NCBI GenBank assembly: GCA_035378845.1
Contig: DAOSUP010000001.1
Coordinates: forward strand, 62,001-126,000
DNA from: JAKOUL01 sp035378845
Lineage (GTDB): Bacteria > Dictyoglomota > Dictyoglomia > Dictyoglomales > Dictyoglomaceae
Direction: 5' to 3'
DNA: 64,000 nt
The translations under genes were made by a program, and so were the position numbers. The notes under the pieces were generated by a model, which had not been told where the DNA came from, made no database searches, and saw nothing but the letters and a program-made list of their open reading frames with translations. Shown here piece by piece: positions 52,598-61,499 of the stretch. Position 1 is the first letter of the stretch, and the number at the start of each line of letters is the position of its first letter.

Positions 52598-55115
52598 TTT
52601 TTTTTATAAATCTTTCTTCATCTTCTTTTGTTTCTATCTCTCCTTTGAGGTGTTTTATAAATAGCTCTTTATATATTTCTCCAATTTTTTGACCTCTTAA
52701 TCCAAAATCAAAGAGATCTTTACCAGAAAGATAAGGAACTTTATTCTTTAGTGATTTTATTTTAAGAATCTCTTTACCTATATTTTTGTTCCTTGTTTTT
52801 AAGGATAGTAGCAGAAGAAAATCTTCTGGTAAGTCCGATATCTCTTTTATTATTTTGTCATTAAGTTCCTCTAAATCGCTATATTTTTTTAAAAAACTAA
52901 ATTGAAGGATCACTTTTTTAGAAAAGTGTAATTTTTTTAGCCACTCTGTTCCTCCCTCCTCTTCTGCTTCGCATATAATATTTAAAATTTGTAAATAGTA
53001 TTTGTCAGGAAACTCTTTTCTCAAGATTTTGTTTATCCTGTCAAAATTTTCAGGGACTTTCTTAATAGGAAAAATATATGAGATAGCATTCAATTCTTGA
53101 ATTCTTGTTATAACTTTTTCTGGTTCCGGCTCTTTTAATATCAGGATAATTTCTTCTCTTAATCTCTCTTCACTTATCTTTTTTAGAAATCCCTGTTCTA
53201 TAGCCTCTTTTAAAAGTTCAAAGGTTTTCTCTTCAAAATTGAAAGAAAGTCTTGTTTCTAATCTTATACCTCTTAAAATTCTTGTAGGATCTTCTATAAA
53301 ACTTAGGTTGTGAAGAATCCTTAGTTCTTTTCGGGTTAAATCTTCTAATCCTCCATAAAGATCAATAATTTCCCCAAAATTTTCTAAATTTAAACTCATA
53401 GCTAAAGTATTTATAGTGAAATCTCTTCTTTTCAGGTCTAACCAAAAGGAGCTTCTTTGTACTTGAGGAAGACTTCCTGGTTTTTCATAGTACTCCATTC
53501 TTGCGGTAGCTATATCAATTCTTTTTCCATCAAAAATTATTTCACAAGTTCCAAACTGTTCATGTATCTTAATGTCTCCTGGCCATTTATCCATAAGTTT
53601 GTGAATAATAACATTTATATCTCCCTCTACCACTATATCTAAATCAAAATTAGGGATACCTAATAATAAATCTCTTACAAAGCCTCCTACAGCATAAATA
53701 GCTATATTATATTTAGAGGTTAGTTCTTTTATCTCTTTTAAAATTTCATGCCATGGAGATTCTTTTAGTTTTTCTTCCTCTACCTGGAATATACTACCTA
53801 AGGGGGCATAAACCTGAGTTTTCAAAAATCTAAATCTTAATATATCTTGTCTTGTTACTATTCCCACAATTTTGTCTTCATCTAAAACTGGAATTCTCCC
53901 TATATTTTTCTCTACCAATAAATCTTCTATTACTGAAAGAGGAGTATCAGGAGTAACTGTTATTACAGGTTTAGACATAAAAGATTTAACCTTCCTTTTA
54001 GAAAGGTTTAAGTTTATAGCCTTTTCTACATCTCTCCTGCTTATTATTCCAACGAGTTTGCCATTCTCTTCCACACAAAGTCCTCCATATCCAAGTCTCA
54101 TCATAATTTTGAATGCTTCTTTTATAGTTATGTCTGGTGGAATGGTTACTACGGGATAAGACATGATATCCTTTGCAACAAAATTTCTTGGAATATATCT
54201 TTTTAATCTTTCCCTAATTAGACTTTCTATAGAATCTAAGCTAGTATTTTGAGTATCAAGGACAATAGTAGTAGCAGTGGCATGTCCTCCAGGATTAAAG
54301 TCCTTTAGAATTTCTCTTAAGTCCACTCTTGGAGTTTTTGATCTTCCTAACACATAAATCTTATCTTTTACTTGAAGTATTATGAAAAGAATATCCCCTT
54401 CTTTTTCGTCAAGAACTTTATGAGCTAAGATAGAAAGTCCCTCTACATATTTCTCTCTACTTACAGTTGTAAATATGATTCTATAGCCTCCAATGTATTC
54501 TTCTTTGGAATTTTGTAAAAGATCGTTCAAAAAATCTTTTTGTTCATTAGTCAGTTTTTCGTAAATATAGTAGTTCACAATATTTAAATTAGCTCCACGT
54601 TCTAATAGAAAACTTGCTGCTTTTAAATCCCTCGGGTCTGTAGTAGTAAAAGTGAGATTCCCTGTATCTTGATATATTCCAAGTAAAAAGATTGTTGCTT
54701 CTATAGGATCAATAGGAATATTCTCTCTGATAAGTTTTTCTACAAGAATAGTAGTGGTAGATCCTACATTTTCAATGTACTCTACATCACCTCTTATATC
54801 TCCTGTTTGATGATGGTCATAGATCTCAATAATAGAACTTTGGCTTTGAATGATAGGCTGGAATTTTTTATCTATCCGATTTAACCAGTGATTATCCACT
54901 AATATAATTTTCTCAATCTCTTGAGGAATATCAGGCTTTTCCTGAAATCTTAAAATGTCTTTATATAAAAGATAAAATTCATAGACCTTTCTCTCCATGC
55001 TTTTATCAGTATATGCAATAGCTTTGGGATACAATTTCTTGGCTGCATAGAGAGATGATAAAGCATCAAAATCTAAATAGTTATGAGTTAGTATGAGCTG
55101 AAGTTTTTCTCCCAT
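52575..55115 (-). CDS. DHH phosphoesterase - two CBS domains - CCA-type nucleotidyltransferase fusion
   Basis: 846 residues in three blocks. Residues 1-305: DHH phosphoesterase ('DFDALSS' at about 15-21, Asp-His-His at 100-102, late 'GGHATATTIV'). About 310-435: two CBS domains ('DIMSYPVVTIPPD', 'SFMSKPVITVTPDTPL'). About 460-846: a poly(A)-polymerase-family head ('VGGFVRDLLLGIPNFDLDIV', 'KRRDFTINTLAM', 'EDPTRILRGIRL') plus helices, without an HD motif. This architecture occurs in Aquifex and other deep-branching bacteria that split CC- and A-addition. It overlaps the PP-loop gene by 1 nt. Confidence 0.93.
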   Translation of the reverse strand: MGEKLQLILTHNYLDFDALSSLYAAKKLYPKAIAYTDKSMERKVYEFYLLYKDILRFQEKPDIPQEIEKIILVDNHWLNRIDKKFQPIIQSQSSIIEIYDHHQTGDIRGDVEYIENVGSTTTILVEKLIRENIPIDPIEATIFLLGIYQDTGNLTFTTTDPRDLKAASFLLERGANLNIVNYYIYEKLTNEQKDFLNDLLQNSKEEYIGGYRIIFTTVSREKYVEGLSILAHKVLDEKEGDILFIILQVKDKIYVLGRSKTPRVDLREILKDFNPGGHATATTIVLDTQNTSLDSIESLIRERLKRYIPRNFVAKDIMSYPVVTIPPDITIKEAFKIMMRLGYGGLCVEENGKLVGIISRRDVEKAINLNLSKRKVKSFMSKPVITVTPDTPLSVIEDLLVEKNIGRIPVLDEDKIVGIVTRQDILRFRFLKTQVYAPLGSIFQVEEEKLKESPWHEILKEIKELTSKYNIAIYAVGGFVRDLLLGIPNFDLDIVVEGDINVIIHKLMDKWPGDIKIHEQFGTCEIIFDGKRIDIATARMEYYEKPGSLPQVQRSSFWLDLKRRDFTINTLAMSLNLENFGEIIDLYGGLEDLTRKELRILHNLSFIEDPTRILRGIRLETRLSFNFEEKTFELLKEAIEQGFLKKISEERLREEIILILKEPEPEKVITRIQELNAISYIFPIKKVPENFDRINKILRKEFPDKYYLQILNIICEAEEEGGTEWLKKLHFSKKVILQFSFLKKYSDLEELNDKIIKEISDLPEDFLLLLSLKTRNKNIGKEILKIKSLKNKVPYLSGKDLFDFGLRGQKIGEIYKELFIKHLKGEIETKEDEERFIKKIINSIPQ

Positions 55116-56098
55116 TATATAGGTTTAAAAGGAAACTCCTCCTTTTTATATGGTGCTACCTCTAATATTTTTTCCTCTTCTTTTGTTTTTATTTCCACTT
55201 TCACTTTACTATTATCTCTATGGTCACTATAATGAGCAGCAATTCTACATATAATTTCTAAAAGTTCCATATCTTTTAAATTTATGTTTGGGACAAGAAC
55301 TATTGGGGAAGGTTCTTCAGCTTTTACAATAGTATCCTCTAATTTGACAAGTTCTAAAAGTTTTTCATTTTCTTCTTTTTTCCTTCCTACAATGACCTTT
55401 ATTTTAGGATCTAAACGAAAATGTCTACCTATTTTTAGAAATTCTAAATCTCTCTTTTCTATATTATTAGAATATTTAAAAAGATCAGCAAGTCTTCTGG
55501 AAAAATTTGGTTCTGTTAAGAGGCAACCTCCTGCTGGTGTTGGAATCTCTTTAAGACCAACGTCTTTTGCAAGTTCTAATTGAATTTTTCTTGATCTTCC
55601 TTTTATATCAAGTAATTTTTCTCTGTCAATAGTTCCTTCTCTCTCTGGTTTTGTAAGAGGAAGAAGTTTAGCTGAGAGTGGTCTTAGAAGAATATCTTCT
55701 GTTCCAGAATATTTCTCTACAATTTTAAGGGATTGTTTATTTTGGGACATAGGTCTTTCTCCTAAGACCTCTCCTGTTACAATGAAATCGGCATTAAATT
55801 CTTTAAGAAGTTCTTTTGCTTTTTTACACATAAATGCATGGCAGTCTATACAAGGATTTATATTCTTTCCATAACCGTATTTAGGGTTTTTAAGAATTGG
55901 AATATATTCCTCAGTGATATCTATGATATATAGTGGTATCTTAAGAAAATCTGCAGCTTTTTGAGATAAATCTGCATTAAAAAAAGGAGTGTAAAAGGAA
56001 ATTCCAACGACGTCAATTTCTTGCTGGAGAATGAGCCATGTAGCTAATATACTGTCTAAGCCTCCAGAGATAAGGGAAAGGGCTCTTGCTTTTTTCAT
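55115..56098 (-). CDS. PP-loop ATPase, ThiI/MnmA-like (putative tRNA thiolation)
   Basis: 327 residues. The PP-loop is 'LISGGLDSILATWL' at residues 9-22. Cysteines are in 'NPCIDCHAFMCKKA' (about residue 82), followed by 'VTGEVLGERPMSQN' and 'TPAGGCLLTEP' (about residue 190), the layout of tRNA 4-thiouridine/2-thiouridine synthase relatives. The C-terminal 100 residues resemble the NFACT-R-like extension often fused to such enzymes. The substrate is not fixed; it lacks a THUMP domain. It overlaps both neighbours (4 nt and 1 nt). Confidence 0.82.
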   Translation of the reverse strand: MKKARALSLISGGLDSILATWLILQQEIDVVGISFYTPFFNADLSQKAADFLKIPLYIIDITEEYIPILKNPKYGYGKNINPCIDCHAFMCKKAKELLKEFNADFIVTGEVLGERPMSQNKQSLKIVEKYSGTEDILLRPLSAKLLPLTKPEREGTIDREKLLDIKGRSRKIQLELAKDVGLKEIPTPAGGCLLTEPNFSRRLADLFKYSNNIEKRDLEFLKIGRHFRLDPKIKVIVGRKKEENEKLLELVKLEDTIVKAEEPSPIVLVPNINLKDMELLEIICRIAAHYSDHRDNSKVKVEIKTKEEEKILEVAPYKKEEFPFKPI

Positions 56099-57159
56099 AA
56101 ACTTTCTACAGTCTCCCTATCAAGCTTTTTAATTACCTCCAAGATTAATTTTTTAGCTGATAAGAAATCATCAATATTTATTATACTTGTATGGGAGTGA
56201 ATATATCTTGCAGGTACACTTATAACAATGGAGGGTACTCCCTTAGCATGGATATGAATTCTTCCTCCATCAGTTCCTCCTCTTTCTAAAGCAGAAAACT
56301 GTATGGGAATATTTAAAGAGTCTGCAGTTTCAATAAAAAGTCTTCTTAAGTTAGGATTAGGGATCATAGTAGCATCGTAAAGAATAATGGAAGGTCCCTT
56401 CCCTAAGGTAATTTTTTTCTCCTCGTTTATACCAGGCATATCGGTAGCAATATCTGATTCTAAGACTATTGCTACATCTGGATCTACCACATAGGAGGAC
56501 GTAGTAGCTCCTCTTAGTCCAACCTCTTCTTGGACTGTAGCAACAGTATATACAGAATTAGGATGCTGTGAATTTTTCAATTCTTTAATTACTTCTATGA
56601 GAAGGGCACAGCCAACTCTATCATCCCATGCTTTTGCAAGAAGCATTTTAGAATTTGCCATTACAGTAAACTCACTGTATGGAGTAATGGGATCTCCAGG
56701 TCTTACCCCCATATTTAGAACCTCCTCTTCATTAGTAGCTCCTACATCTATGTACATCTGTTTTTTCTCTACGACTTTTCTCGCTTCTTCTTCAGTTAGG
56801 ATGTGAGGTGGTTTTGAGCCAATTACTCCTATAATTTTCTCCTTCTCTGTATGTATTACTACCCTTTGAGAAAGTAATACTTGATCCCACCAACCACCTA
56901 AGGGAATAAATTTTATAAATCCGTCTTTTGTAATATTTTTTACCATAAAGCCTATTTCATCCATGTGTGCAGCAAGCATGACTCGGGGTGATTGACTACC
57001 TCCTTCTTTCTTGAATATAAGACTTCCCAAACGATCCTCAAGAAGATCTGCTGAATCCTTTAGATAACTTTTGGTTACTTCTTTTATTTCTTTTTCATAT
57101 CCTGAGACTCCTGCAGCTTCTGTAATTTCTTTTAACATTTTCATTAAATCTTCACTCAT
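56095..57159 (-). CDS. M42-family metallo-aminopeptidase
   Basis: 354 residues of the M42 (TET-type glutamyl aminopeptidase) family: metal His in 'LAAHMDEIGFMV' (about residue 66), 'AKAWDDRVGCALLIEV' (about residue 175), the catalytic Glu pair in 'VQEEVGLRGA' (about residue 210), Asp in 'LESDIATD', and 'GGTDGGRIHIHAKGVPSIVISVPARYIHS' in parts near residue 300. Probably a cytosolic, multimeric peptidase. Some relatives are mis-named endoglucanases. GAAAGGAG at 57176-57169 sets the start. Confidence 0.93.
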   Translation of the reverse strand: MSEDLMKMLKEITEAAGVSGYEKEIKEVTKSYLKDSADLLEDRLGSLIFKKEGGSQSPRVMLAAHMDEIGFMVKNITKDGFIKFIPLGGWWDQVLLSQRVVIHTEKEKIIGVIGSKPPHILTEEEARKVVEKKQMYIDVGATNEEEVLNMGVRPGDPITPYSEFTVMANSKMLLAKAWDDRVGCALLIEVIKELKNSQHPNSVYTVATVQEEVGLRGATTSSYVVDPDVAIVLESDIATDMPGINEEKKITLGKGPSIILYDATMIPNPNLRRLFIETADSLNIPIQFSALERGGTDGGRIHIHAKGVPSIVISVPARYIHSHTSIINIDDFLSAKKLILEVIKKLDRETVESL

Positions 57160-57204
57160 CTTTTAATTCTCCTTTCTGAAACTTATACTTAAACAGCATT
57201 ATTT

Positions 57205-57213
57205 ATTTTATCA
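57205..57213 (-). promoter_or_regulatory. Extended -10 candidate for the M42 peptidase operon
   Basis: The complement reads TGATAAAAT, a TGn followed by a -10 with one mismatch. The start should be near 57198, about 39 nt before the ATG. No -35 is seen. The remainder of this 114-bp gap shows no terminator for ispE. Confidence 0.42.
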
Positions 57214-57273
57214 GATATTACTCTAATTTAGTCGGATTTTTTATTTTCTAAGATATTTCGTAACCTTTTTGTC

Positions 57274-58125
57274 TTAAAGAATTAGTCTTAAACCTCTATC
57301 TATAGATTTTATAATCTTTATTTTATAGCCTTTTTTTATATATTTTTCTAAGATAGATTCTGGAATCTCGTCTTTTTGTAATACTGCAAATATTGTAGAG
57401 CCTGTTCCTGTAACACCTGTATAAGGAGTGATTTCTGATAGATCTTTTTTAATCTCTTCTAACTCAGGGTATATCTTAAAAAGTATGTTTTCAAAAAAGT
57501 TAAAAGGTTTAAGCAAAATACCTTTTGAGTAATGATATAGTATGGAATTGAAGTCAATATGTTCCCTTAAGTCTTCTTTTCTAATCTTAGAGTAAATTTC
57601 CTTGGTACTAATCCCAAAATTAGGGGAAATGAGAAGGAATTTAAACGTGTTATGAGGTATCTTTTTGATGATCTCTCCCTTTCCTTCTGCTAAACAAGAT
57701 CCTCCATAGAAAAAGAAAGGTATATCTGCTCCAAGATCCTTTGAGATATTAGCCATATCTTCTTTTGAAAGTTTTGCTTTTGTAAGGAAGTTTAAAGCGT
57801 ATATAACTCCTGCTGCATTAGAACTCCCACCTCCAAGTCCTGCCTGGATGGGTATCTTTTTATTTAGGAATATTTTGCATCCTATTTTTATCCCTGTTTC
57901 TTTAACGAATTTTATATAAGCTTTGTAAACTAAATTTTCTTCTTCCGGAATTTTTAAATTACTTTTTAAAAGGAAATAAGGATAGGGAAGAAGTTTGATT
58001 TTTAAAAAGTCAGATAGATCTATATTATGAAGGAGAATTTTTATATCATGATATTCGTCTTCTCTTTTTCTTACCACATCTAAAAAAAGGGTAACTTTTG
58101 CGTAAGTAAGAAGTTTAACTTCCAT
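57274..58125 (-). CDS. ispE: 4-diphosphocytidyl-2-C-methyl-D-erythritol kinase
   Basis: GHMP kinase of the non-mevalonate isoprenoid pathway. 283 residues: 'LLTYAKVTLFLDVVRKREDEYHDI' at the start (AKVTLFL motif), the ATP loop 'PIQAGLGGGSSNAAGVIYAL' near residue 91, 'LGADIPFFFYGG' near residue 130 and 'VTGTGSTIFAVL' near residue 238. It overlaps rsmA by 11 nt. rsmA-ispE adjacency is common in Gram-positive bacteria. Confidence 0.95.
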   Translation of the reverse strand: MEVKLLTYAKVTLFLDVVRKREDEYHDIKILLHNIDLSDFLKIKLLPYPYFLLKSNLKIPEEENLVYKAYIKFVKETGIKIGCKIFLNKKIPIQAGLGGGSSNAAGVIYALNFLTKAKLSKEDMANISKDLGADIPFFFYGGSCLAEGKGEIIKKIPHNTFKFLLISPNFGISTKEIYSKIRKEDLREHIDFNSILYHYSKGILLKPFNFFENILFKIYPELEEIKKDLSEITPYTGVTGTGSTIFAVLQKDEIPESILEKYIKKGYKIKIIKSIDRGLRLIL

Positions 58126-58951
58126 AATTTTCTACCATGTTAGCTATACTTATAAATTCTTCTAACGACAGGGTTTCTGCTCTTCTTTTAGGATCAATTT
58201 TTAAAGATTGCAAGATTTCATTCCATGGAATGGTGGGAAATGCTCTTTGAAGATTATTTATTAAAAATTTTCTTCGCTGTCTAAAGCTTTCCTTCACAAT
58301 TTTAAAGAATAATTCTTTATTTTTTATCCCTCCAAATTTTGGAGAAAACCTTAATCTTAAGACTACAGATTCTACGTCTGGTTGAGGAAAAAATGCATTA
58401 GGACTTACCTTTGTTAATATCTCATATGTATAGGTGAGTTTTAAAAATACAGAGAGAGAGCTGTATTTTTTGCTACCTGGATTAGATATAAGTCTTTCAG
58501 CCATCTCTCTCTGTAACATAATTACCATTAAATCTGCATATGGTCCCATTTTTAAATATTCTCCTAATAGAGTTCCCGAGATGTAGTAAGGTAAATTACC
58601 TGTTAATTTATAAGGGCTATTAATAATCTGAGATATATCAATGTTCATTATGTCTTCAAATATAATATGTGTGTTAGAAAAATTTTTTAAAGTTTCCTCA
58701 AGAATAGGTTGGAATCTTGTATCTATCTCTATCCCAATGACTTTTTGTGCCTTTTTAGCAAGTTCAACAGTCAAGGTGCCAATACCACTACCAATTTCAA
58801 GTACTGTATCTTCATGAGATAATTCTAAGCCTTCTATAATTTTATATAAGACTGATTTTCTTACTAATAAATTTTGTCCTAAGCTTTTTTTAAGATATAT
58901 TTTATGGTCTTCTAAGATTTTTATTAGTGCTTCTTTGTTCGTTAGATCCAT
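58115..58951 (-). CDS. rsmA: 16S rRNA (adenine-1518/1519-N6) dimethyltransferase
   Basis: Dimethylates two adenines in helix 45 of 16S rRNA. 278 residues with 'KSLGQNLLVRKSVL', SAM motif 'VLEIGSGIGTLTVELA' (about residue 49), 'IGIEID' and the catalytic 'LTGNLPYYISGTLL' (about residue 117). The start shares one base with the stop of the upstream gene (TAATG). Confidence 0.96.
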   Translation of the reverse strand: MDLTNKEALIKILEDHKIYLKKSLGQNLLVRKSVLYKIIEGLELSHEDTVLEIGSGIGTLTVELAKKAQKVIGIEIDTRFQPILEETLKNFSNTHIIFEDIMNIDISQIINSPYKLTGNLPYYISGTLLGEYLKMGPYADLMVIMLQREMAERLISNPGSKKYSSLSVFLKLTYTYEILTKVSPNAFFPQPDVESVVLRLRFSPKFGGIKNKELFFKIVKESFRQRRKFLINNLQRAFPTIPWNEILQSLKIDPKRRAETLSLEEFISIANMVENYGS

Positions 58952-59793
58952 TAAGCAATTCTTTTTAATAGATAGATTTGGATCTTTCTTCTTCCAAATT
59001 CTATTACTTCTTTTACTGTAGGATAGCAGAGATCAATTCTCCAACCTTTTATTAATCCTCCTGTATCTCCTGCTATAGAAAAACCGTAATTAGGAACATA
59101 TATAGCACTTCTCAGAGGGATATATCTGGGATCTACTGCTATAATACCTTTTTTTGCAATCCAACCAAGGGCAGTAATATTATTGCCATCACCACCAGTC
59201 CATGGTTCATAAGCTGTTGCAGTTACCTGGATAGGTTTTACAGCCTCAAACACAGCTGATTTTAAGTTTAAGTGTTTTAATACAGGGGAAGTAATATTTA
59301 TTATTTTGGGCTTCATTTTTTGAAGTTCTTTAGAAGATACCAGGGTTTTTTTCTCAAGTTTCCCATTTACTTCTCTTATTCTATAAGTTTCTAAATATTT
59401 CCCTGGTTGTCCCTTTTGTATTACTTCTTCTTTATAGGTTTCTCCTGCGGTAACTTTTAATATCATTTTAGGCTCCACAATTTTAGTGTTTGTTGTATTT
59501 TTTTCTGTTACTCTTGTAATTTTTATCTCTTTTATTCTTTCTGTAAGTGGGGTTCTTGCTGGAGGACTTATAATATCATATTTTGAAAGTTTTATTTTCT
59601 GATCTTCCAATACTTCCCATACAAATCCTGCGTTAGTTTTTATCTTCATAGGTTTTTTATTTCCATCTACAATTACGATTTCCCTTATGGGTCTTAAATG
59701 AATAGAGTTTCTCCATAGACTGGCTTCTATCTTAGCAGTTGTTATAACTACAAGACTTCCAAAAAATATAGCAATAGAAATAATTTTTTTCAT
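58951..59793 (-). CDS. Exported G5 / 3D-domain protein (YabE-like)
   Basis: 280 residues: signal peptide or membrane anchor (about residues 4-24), a DUF348-type segment ('KKPMKIKTNAGFVWEVLEDQ'), a G5 domain (about residues 85-165), and a C-terminal 3D domain with its three Asp in 'AVDPRYIPL', 'IAGDTGG' and 'RIDLCYP'. Such proteins are probable cell-wall hydrolases related to resuscitation factors and MltA. It sits next to rsmA, as yabE does in Bacillus. It overlaps tyrS by 4 nt. Confidence 0.9.
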   Translation of the reverse strand: MKKIISIAIFFGSLVVITTAKIEASLWRNSIHLRPIREIVIVDGNKKPMKIKTNAGFVWEVLEDQKIKLSKYDIISPPARTPLTERIKEIKITRVTEKNTTNTKIVEPKMILKVTAGETYKEEVIQKGQPGKYLETYRIREVNGKLEKKTLVSSKELQKMKPKIINITSPVLKHLNLKSAVFEAVKPIQVTATAYEPWTGGDGNNITALGWIAKKGIIAVDPRYIPLRSAIYVPNYGFSIAGDTGGLIKGWRIDLCYPTVKEVIEFGRRKIQIYLLKRIA

Positions 59794-61007
59794 CCTTTTA
59801 TCACCCTCCTAAAAAAGTGTTTACCAACTCTTAATATAAATGGTTTACTAAGTTCTATATCTAAATTAATATCTTCTATTTTCACGCCATCAATCTCAAC
59901 TGCTCCTTGAGATATTAATCTTTTTGCTTCACTATTGGTTTTAGCTGCCCCTGTCAAAGTTAGAAGTTTTACAACCCAAATTTTATTAGTGTCTTTTATT
60001 AGTACCTCTTCTACTTTTTCTGGGAGTTCTTTGTTACTAAATATCCTGTTAAATTCTTCTTCGGCTTCTATACCTGCTTTTTCTCCATGATATATTTTTA
60101 CTATCTCTTTGGCTAATCTTGCTTTGGCATCTCTGGGGTTTAAAATACCTTCTTTCATTTCTTTTTCTATTTTTCTTATCTCTTCTTTAGAAACTTCAGT
60201 AGCAAGCTCAAAATATCTTATTATTAGCTCATCAGGTATAGACATTACTTTTCCATACATTTGGTTAGGAGGCTCTGTGAGTCCTATATAATTTCCAAGA
60301 CTTTTACTCATCTTCTGCTTTCCATCTAAGCCTTCTAATATAGGCATAAGCATTGCTACTTGTGGCTCCATTCCGTATTCTCTTTGGATTTCTCTTCCCA
60401 CAATTAGATTGAATTTTTGATCTGTCCCTCCTAACTCAATGTCTGCTTTTATAGCTACCGAATCATATGCTTGAAGAAGAGGATACATGATTTCATGAAG
60501 AAAAATAGGTCTCTGTTCTTTAAATCTTAGTGCAAAGTCGTCTCTTTCAAGCATTCTTGCAATTGTATATTTGGATGTCAGTACAAGCATATCTTCTAAC
60601 ATCATTTTCCCAAACCATTCTTCTTGATATCTTATTTCAGCTTTAGATATATCAAGAATTTTTCCTACCTGTTCTTGATAGGTAATAGCATTCTTTTTCA
60701 CCTGCTCTGGAGTGAGAGGTTTTCTTGTCTCTGATCTTCCTGATGGATCCCCAATTCTTGCAGTAAAATCCCCTATGATAAAGACTACCTGATGACCTAA
60801 ATCTTGGAATTGTTTTAGCTTTTTTAGTACCACAGCATGTCCTAAGTGAAGGTCAGGCGCAGAAGGATCTGCTCCTAATTTTATCCTTAAAGGTCTTTTT
60901 TCTTCTTTTGCTTTTCTTAGTTTTTCTTCTAAGCCATTTTCTGGAATAATCTCTACCACATTACTTTTTAGAATTTCTAATTCTTCTTCTATACTTAATT
61001 TTTTCAT
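59790..61007 (-). CDS. tyrS: Tyrosyl-tRNA synthetase
   Basis: Class I aminoacyl-tRNA synthetase. 405 residues with the HIGH-type motif 'APDLHLGHAVVLKK' (about residue 50), 'LGGTDQKFNLIVGREIQ' (about residue 190), 'KQKMSKSLGNYIGL' (KMSKS, about residue 230) and a C-terminal S4 domain ('KRLISQGAVEIDG'). This belongs to the TyrRS form with HLGH. It overlaps queT by 4 nt. No T-box leader, being internal to the operon. Confidence 0.96.
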   Translation of the reverse strand: MKKLSIEEELEILKSNVVEIIPENGLEEKLRKAKEEKRPLRIKLGADPSAPDLHLGHAVVLKKLKQFQDLGHQVVFIIGDFTARIGDPSGRSETRKPLTPEQVKKNAITYQEQVGKILDISKAEIRYQEEWFGKMMLEDMLVLTSKYTIARMLERDDFALRFKEQRPIFLHEIMYPLLQAYDSVAIKADIELGGTDQKFNLIVGREIQREYGMEPQVAMLMPILEGLDGKQKMSKSLGNYIGLTEPPNQMYGKVMSIPDELIIRYFELATEVSKEEIRKIEKEMKEGILNPRDAKARLAKEIVKIYHGEKAGIEAEEEFNRIFSNKELPEKVEEVLIKDTNKIWVVKLLTLTGAAKTNSEAKRLISQGAVEIDGVKIEDINLDIELSKPFILRVGKHFFRRVIKG

Positions 61008-61489
61008 CTTTGAATCTCCCCATTTTCAAAAATTTTCTTAAGATTTTGTTTTTTGAGAATGTAAAGAAGAATAGGAAGCCCTATTCCATAAGTGGCTACT
61101 CCCTCTCCAACACCTATATAGATAACATTAAGAAGATAAGGTAATTTAAAAAAAGTATGAAGATATAAGCTTATACCAAAAGCATTAATCAAGATAGGGG
61201 GAATAGGTGTCAGATATATGGAAGGCATTTTTTGAGTAAGATAAGCAGCAACTAAAGTAAAAAGGCTTCCTAAAATTATGTCTATCCATCCTCCTGGGCT
61301 AAAAAGATTTGCTATTATACATCCTATAAATACTCCAGGAATAGCTAATGGATCTATGAACGGGAAAAGCGTTAAAAATTCAGAGACTCTCACCTGTATA
61401 GGGCCGTAACTAATAGGACTTAAAATAATAGTTAAGGCTGCATAAATAGCTGCATATATACCTACTCTTGCTATTTTTTTTGAAGACAT
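61004..61489 (-). CDS. queT: QueT-family transporter
   Basis: 161 residues with about five membrane segments. 'IYAALTIILSPISYGPIQVRVSEFLTLFPF' (in motifs IILSPISYGPIQVR and VSEFLTLFPF) and 'GCIIANLFSPGGWIDIILGSL' are the QueT (PF06177) signature, a predicted queuosine-precursor S-component-like importer. No preQ1 riboswitch is possible in the 10-nt gap upstream. It sits in a tRNA-related operon (argS, tyrS). Confidence 0.85.
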   Translation of the reverse strand: MSSKKIARVGIYAAIYAALTIILSPISYGPIQVRVSEFLTLFPFIDPLAIPGVFIGCIIANLFSPGGWIDIILGSLFTLVAAYLTQKMPSIYLTPIPPILINAFGISLYLHTFFKLPYLLNVIYIGVGEGVATYGIGLPILLYILKKQNLKKIFENGEIQR

Positions 61490-61499
61490 ATCTTTTCCC

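Noticed and set aside
52590..52611. ATTTATAA-TTATAAAT inverted repeat with T loop at the alr end
   Set aside because: Pure A/T stem with little stability, overlapping the alr stop; it may occur by chance in AT-rich DNA. Not called as a terminator.
54892..54900. DnaA-box-like TTATCCACT
   Set aside because: Single copy inside a coding region. No cluster or AT-rich unwinding element, so not an origin; oriC is expected left of the window.
55115..56098. PP-loop protein as the missing LarE
   Set aside because: LarE is also a PP-loop enzyme, but the CxxC, GEVLGERPMSQ and AGGC layout here matches ThiI/MnmA-like tRNA thiolation proteins.
61490..61499. preQ1 riboswitch before queT
   Set aside because: The intergenic gap is 10 nt.
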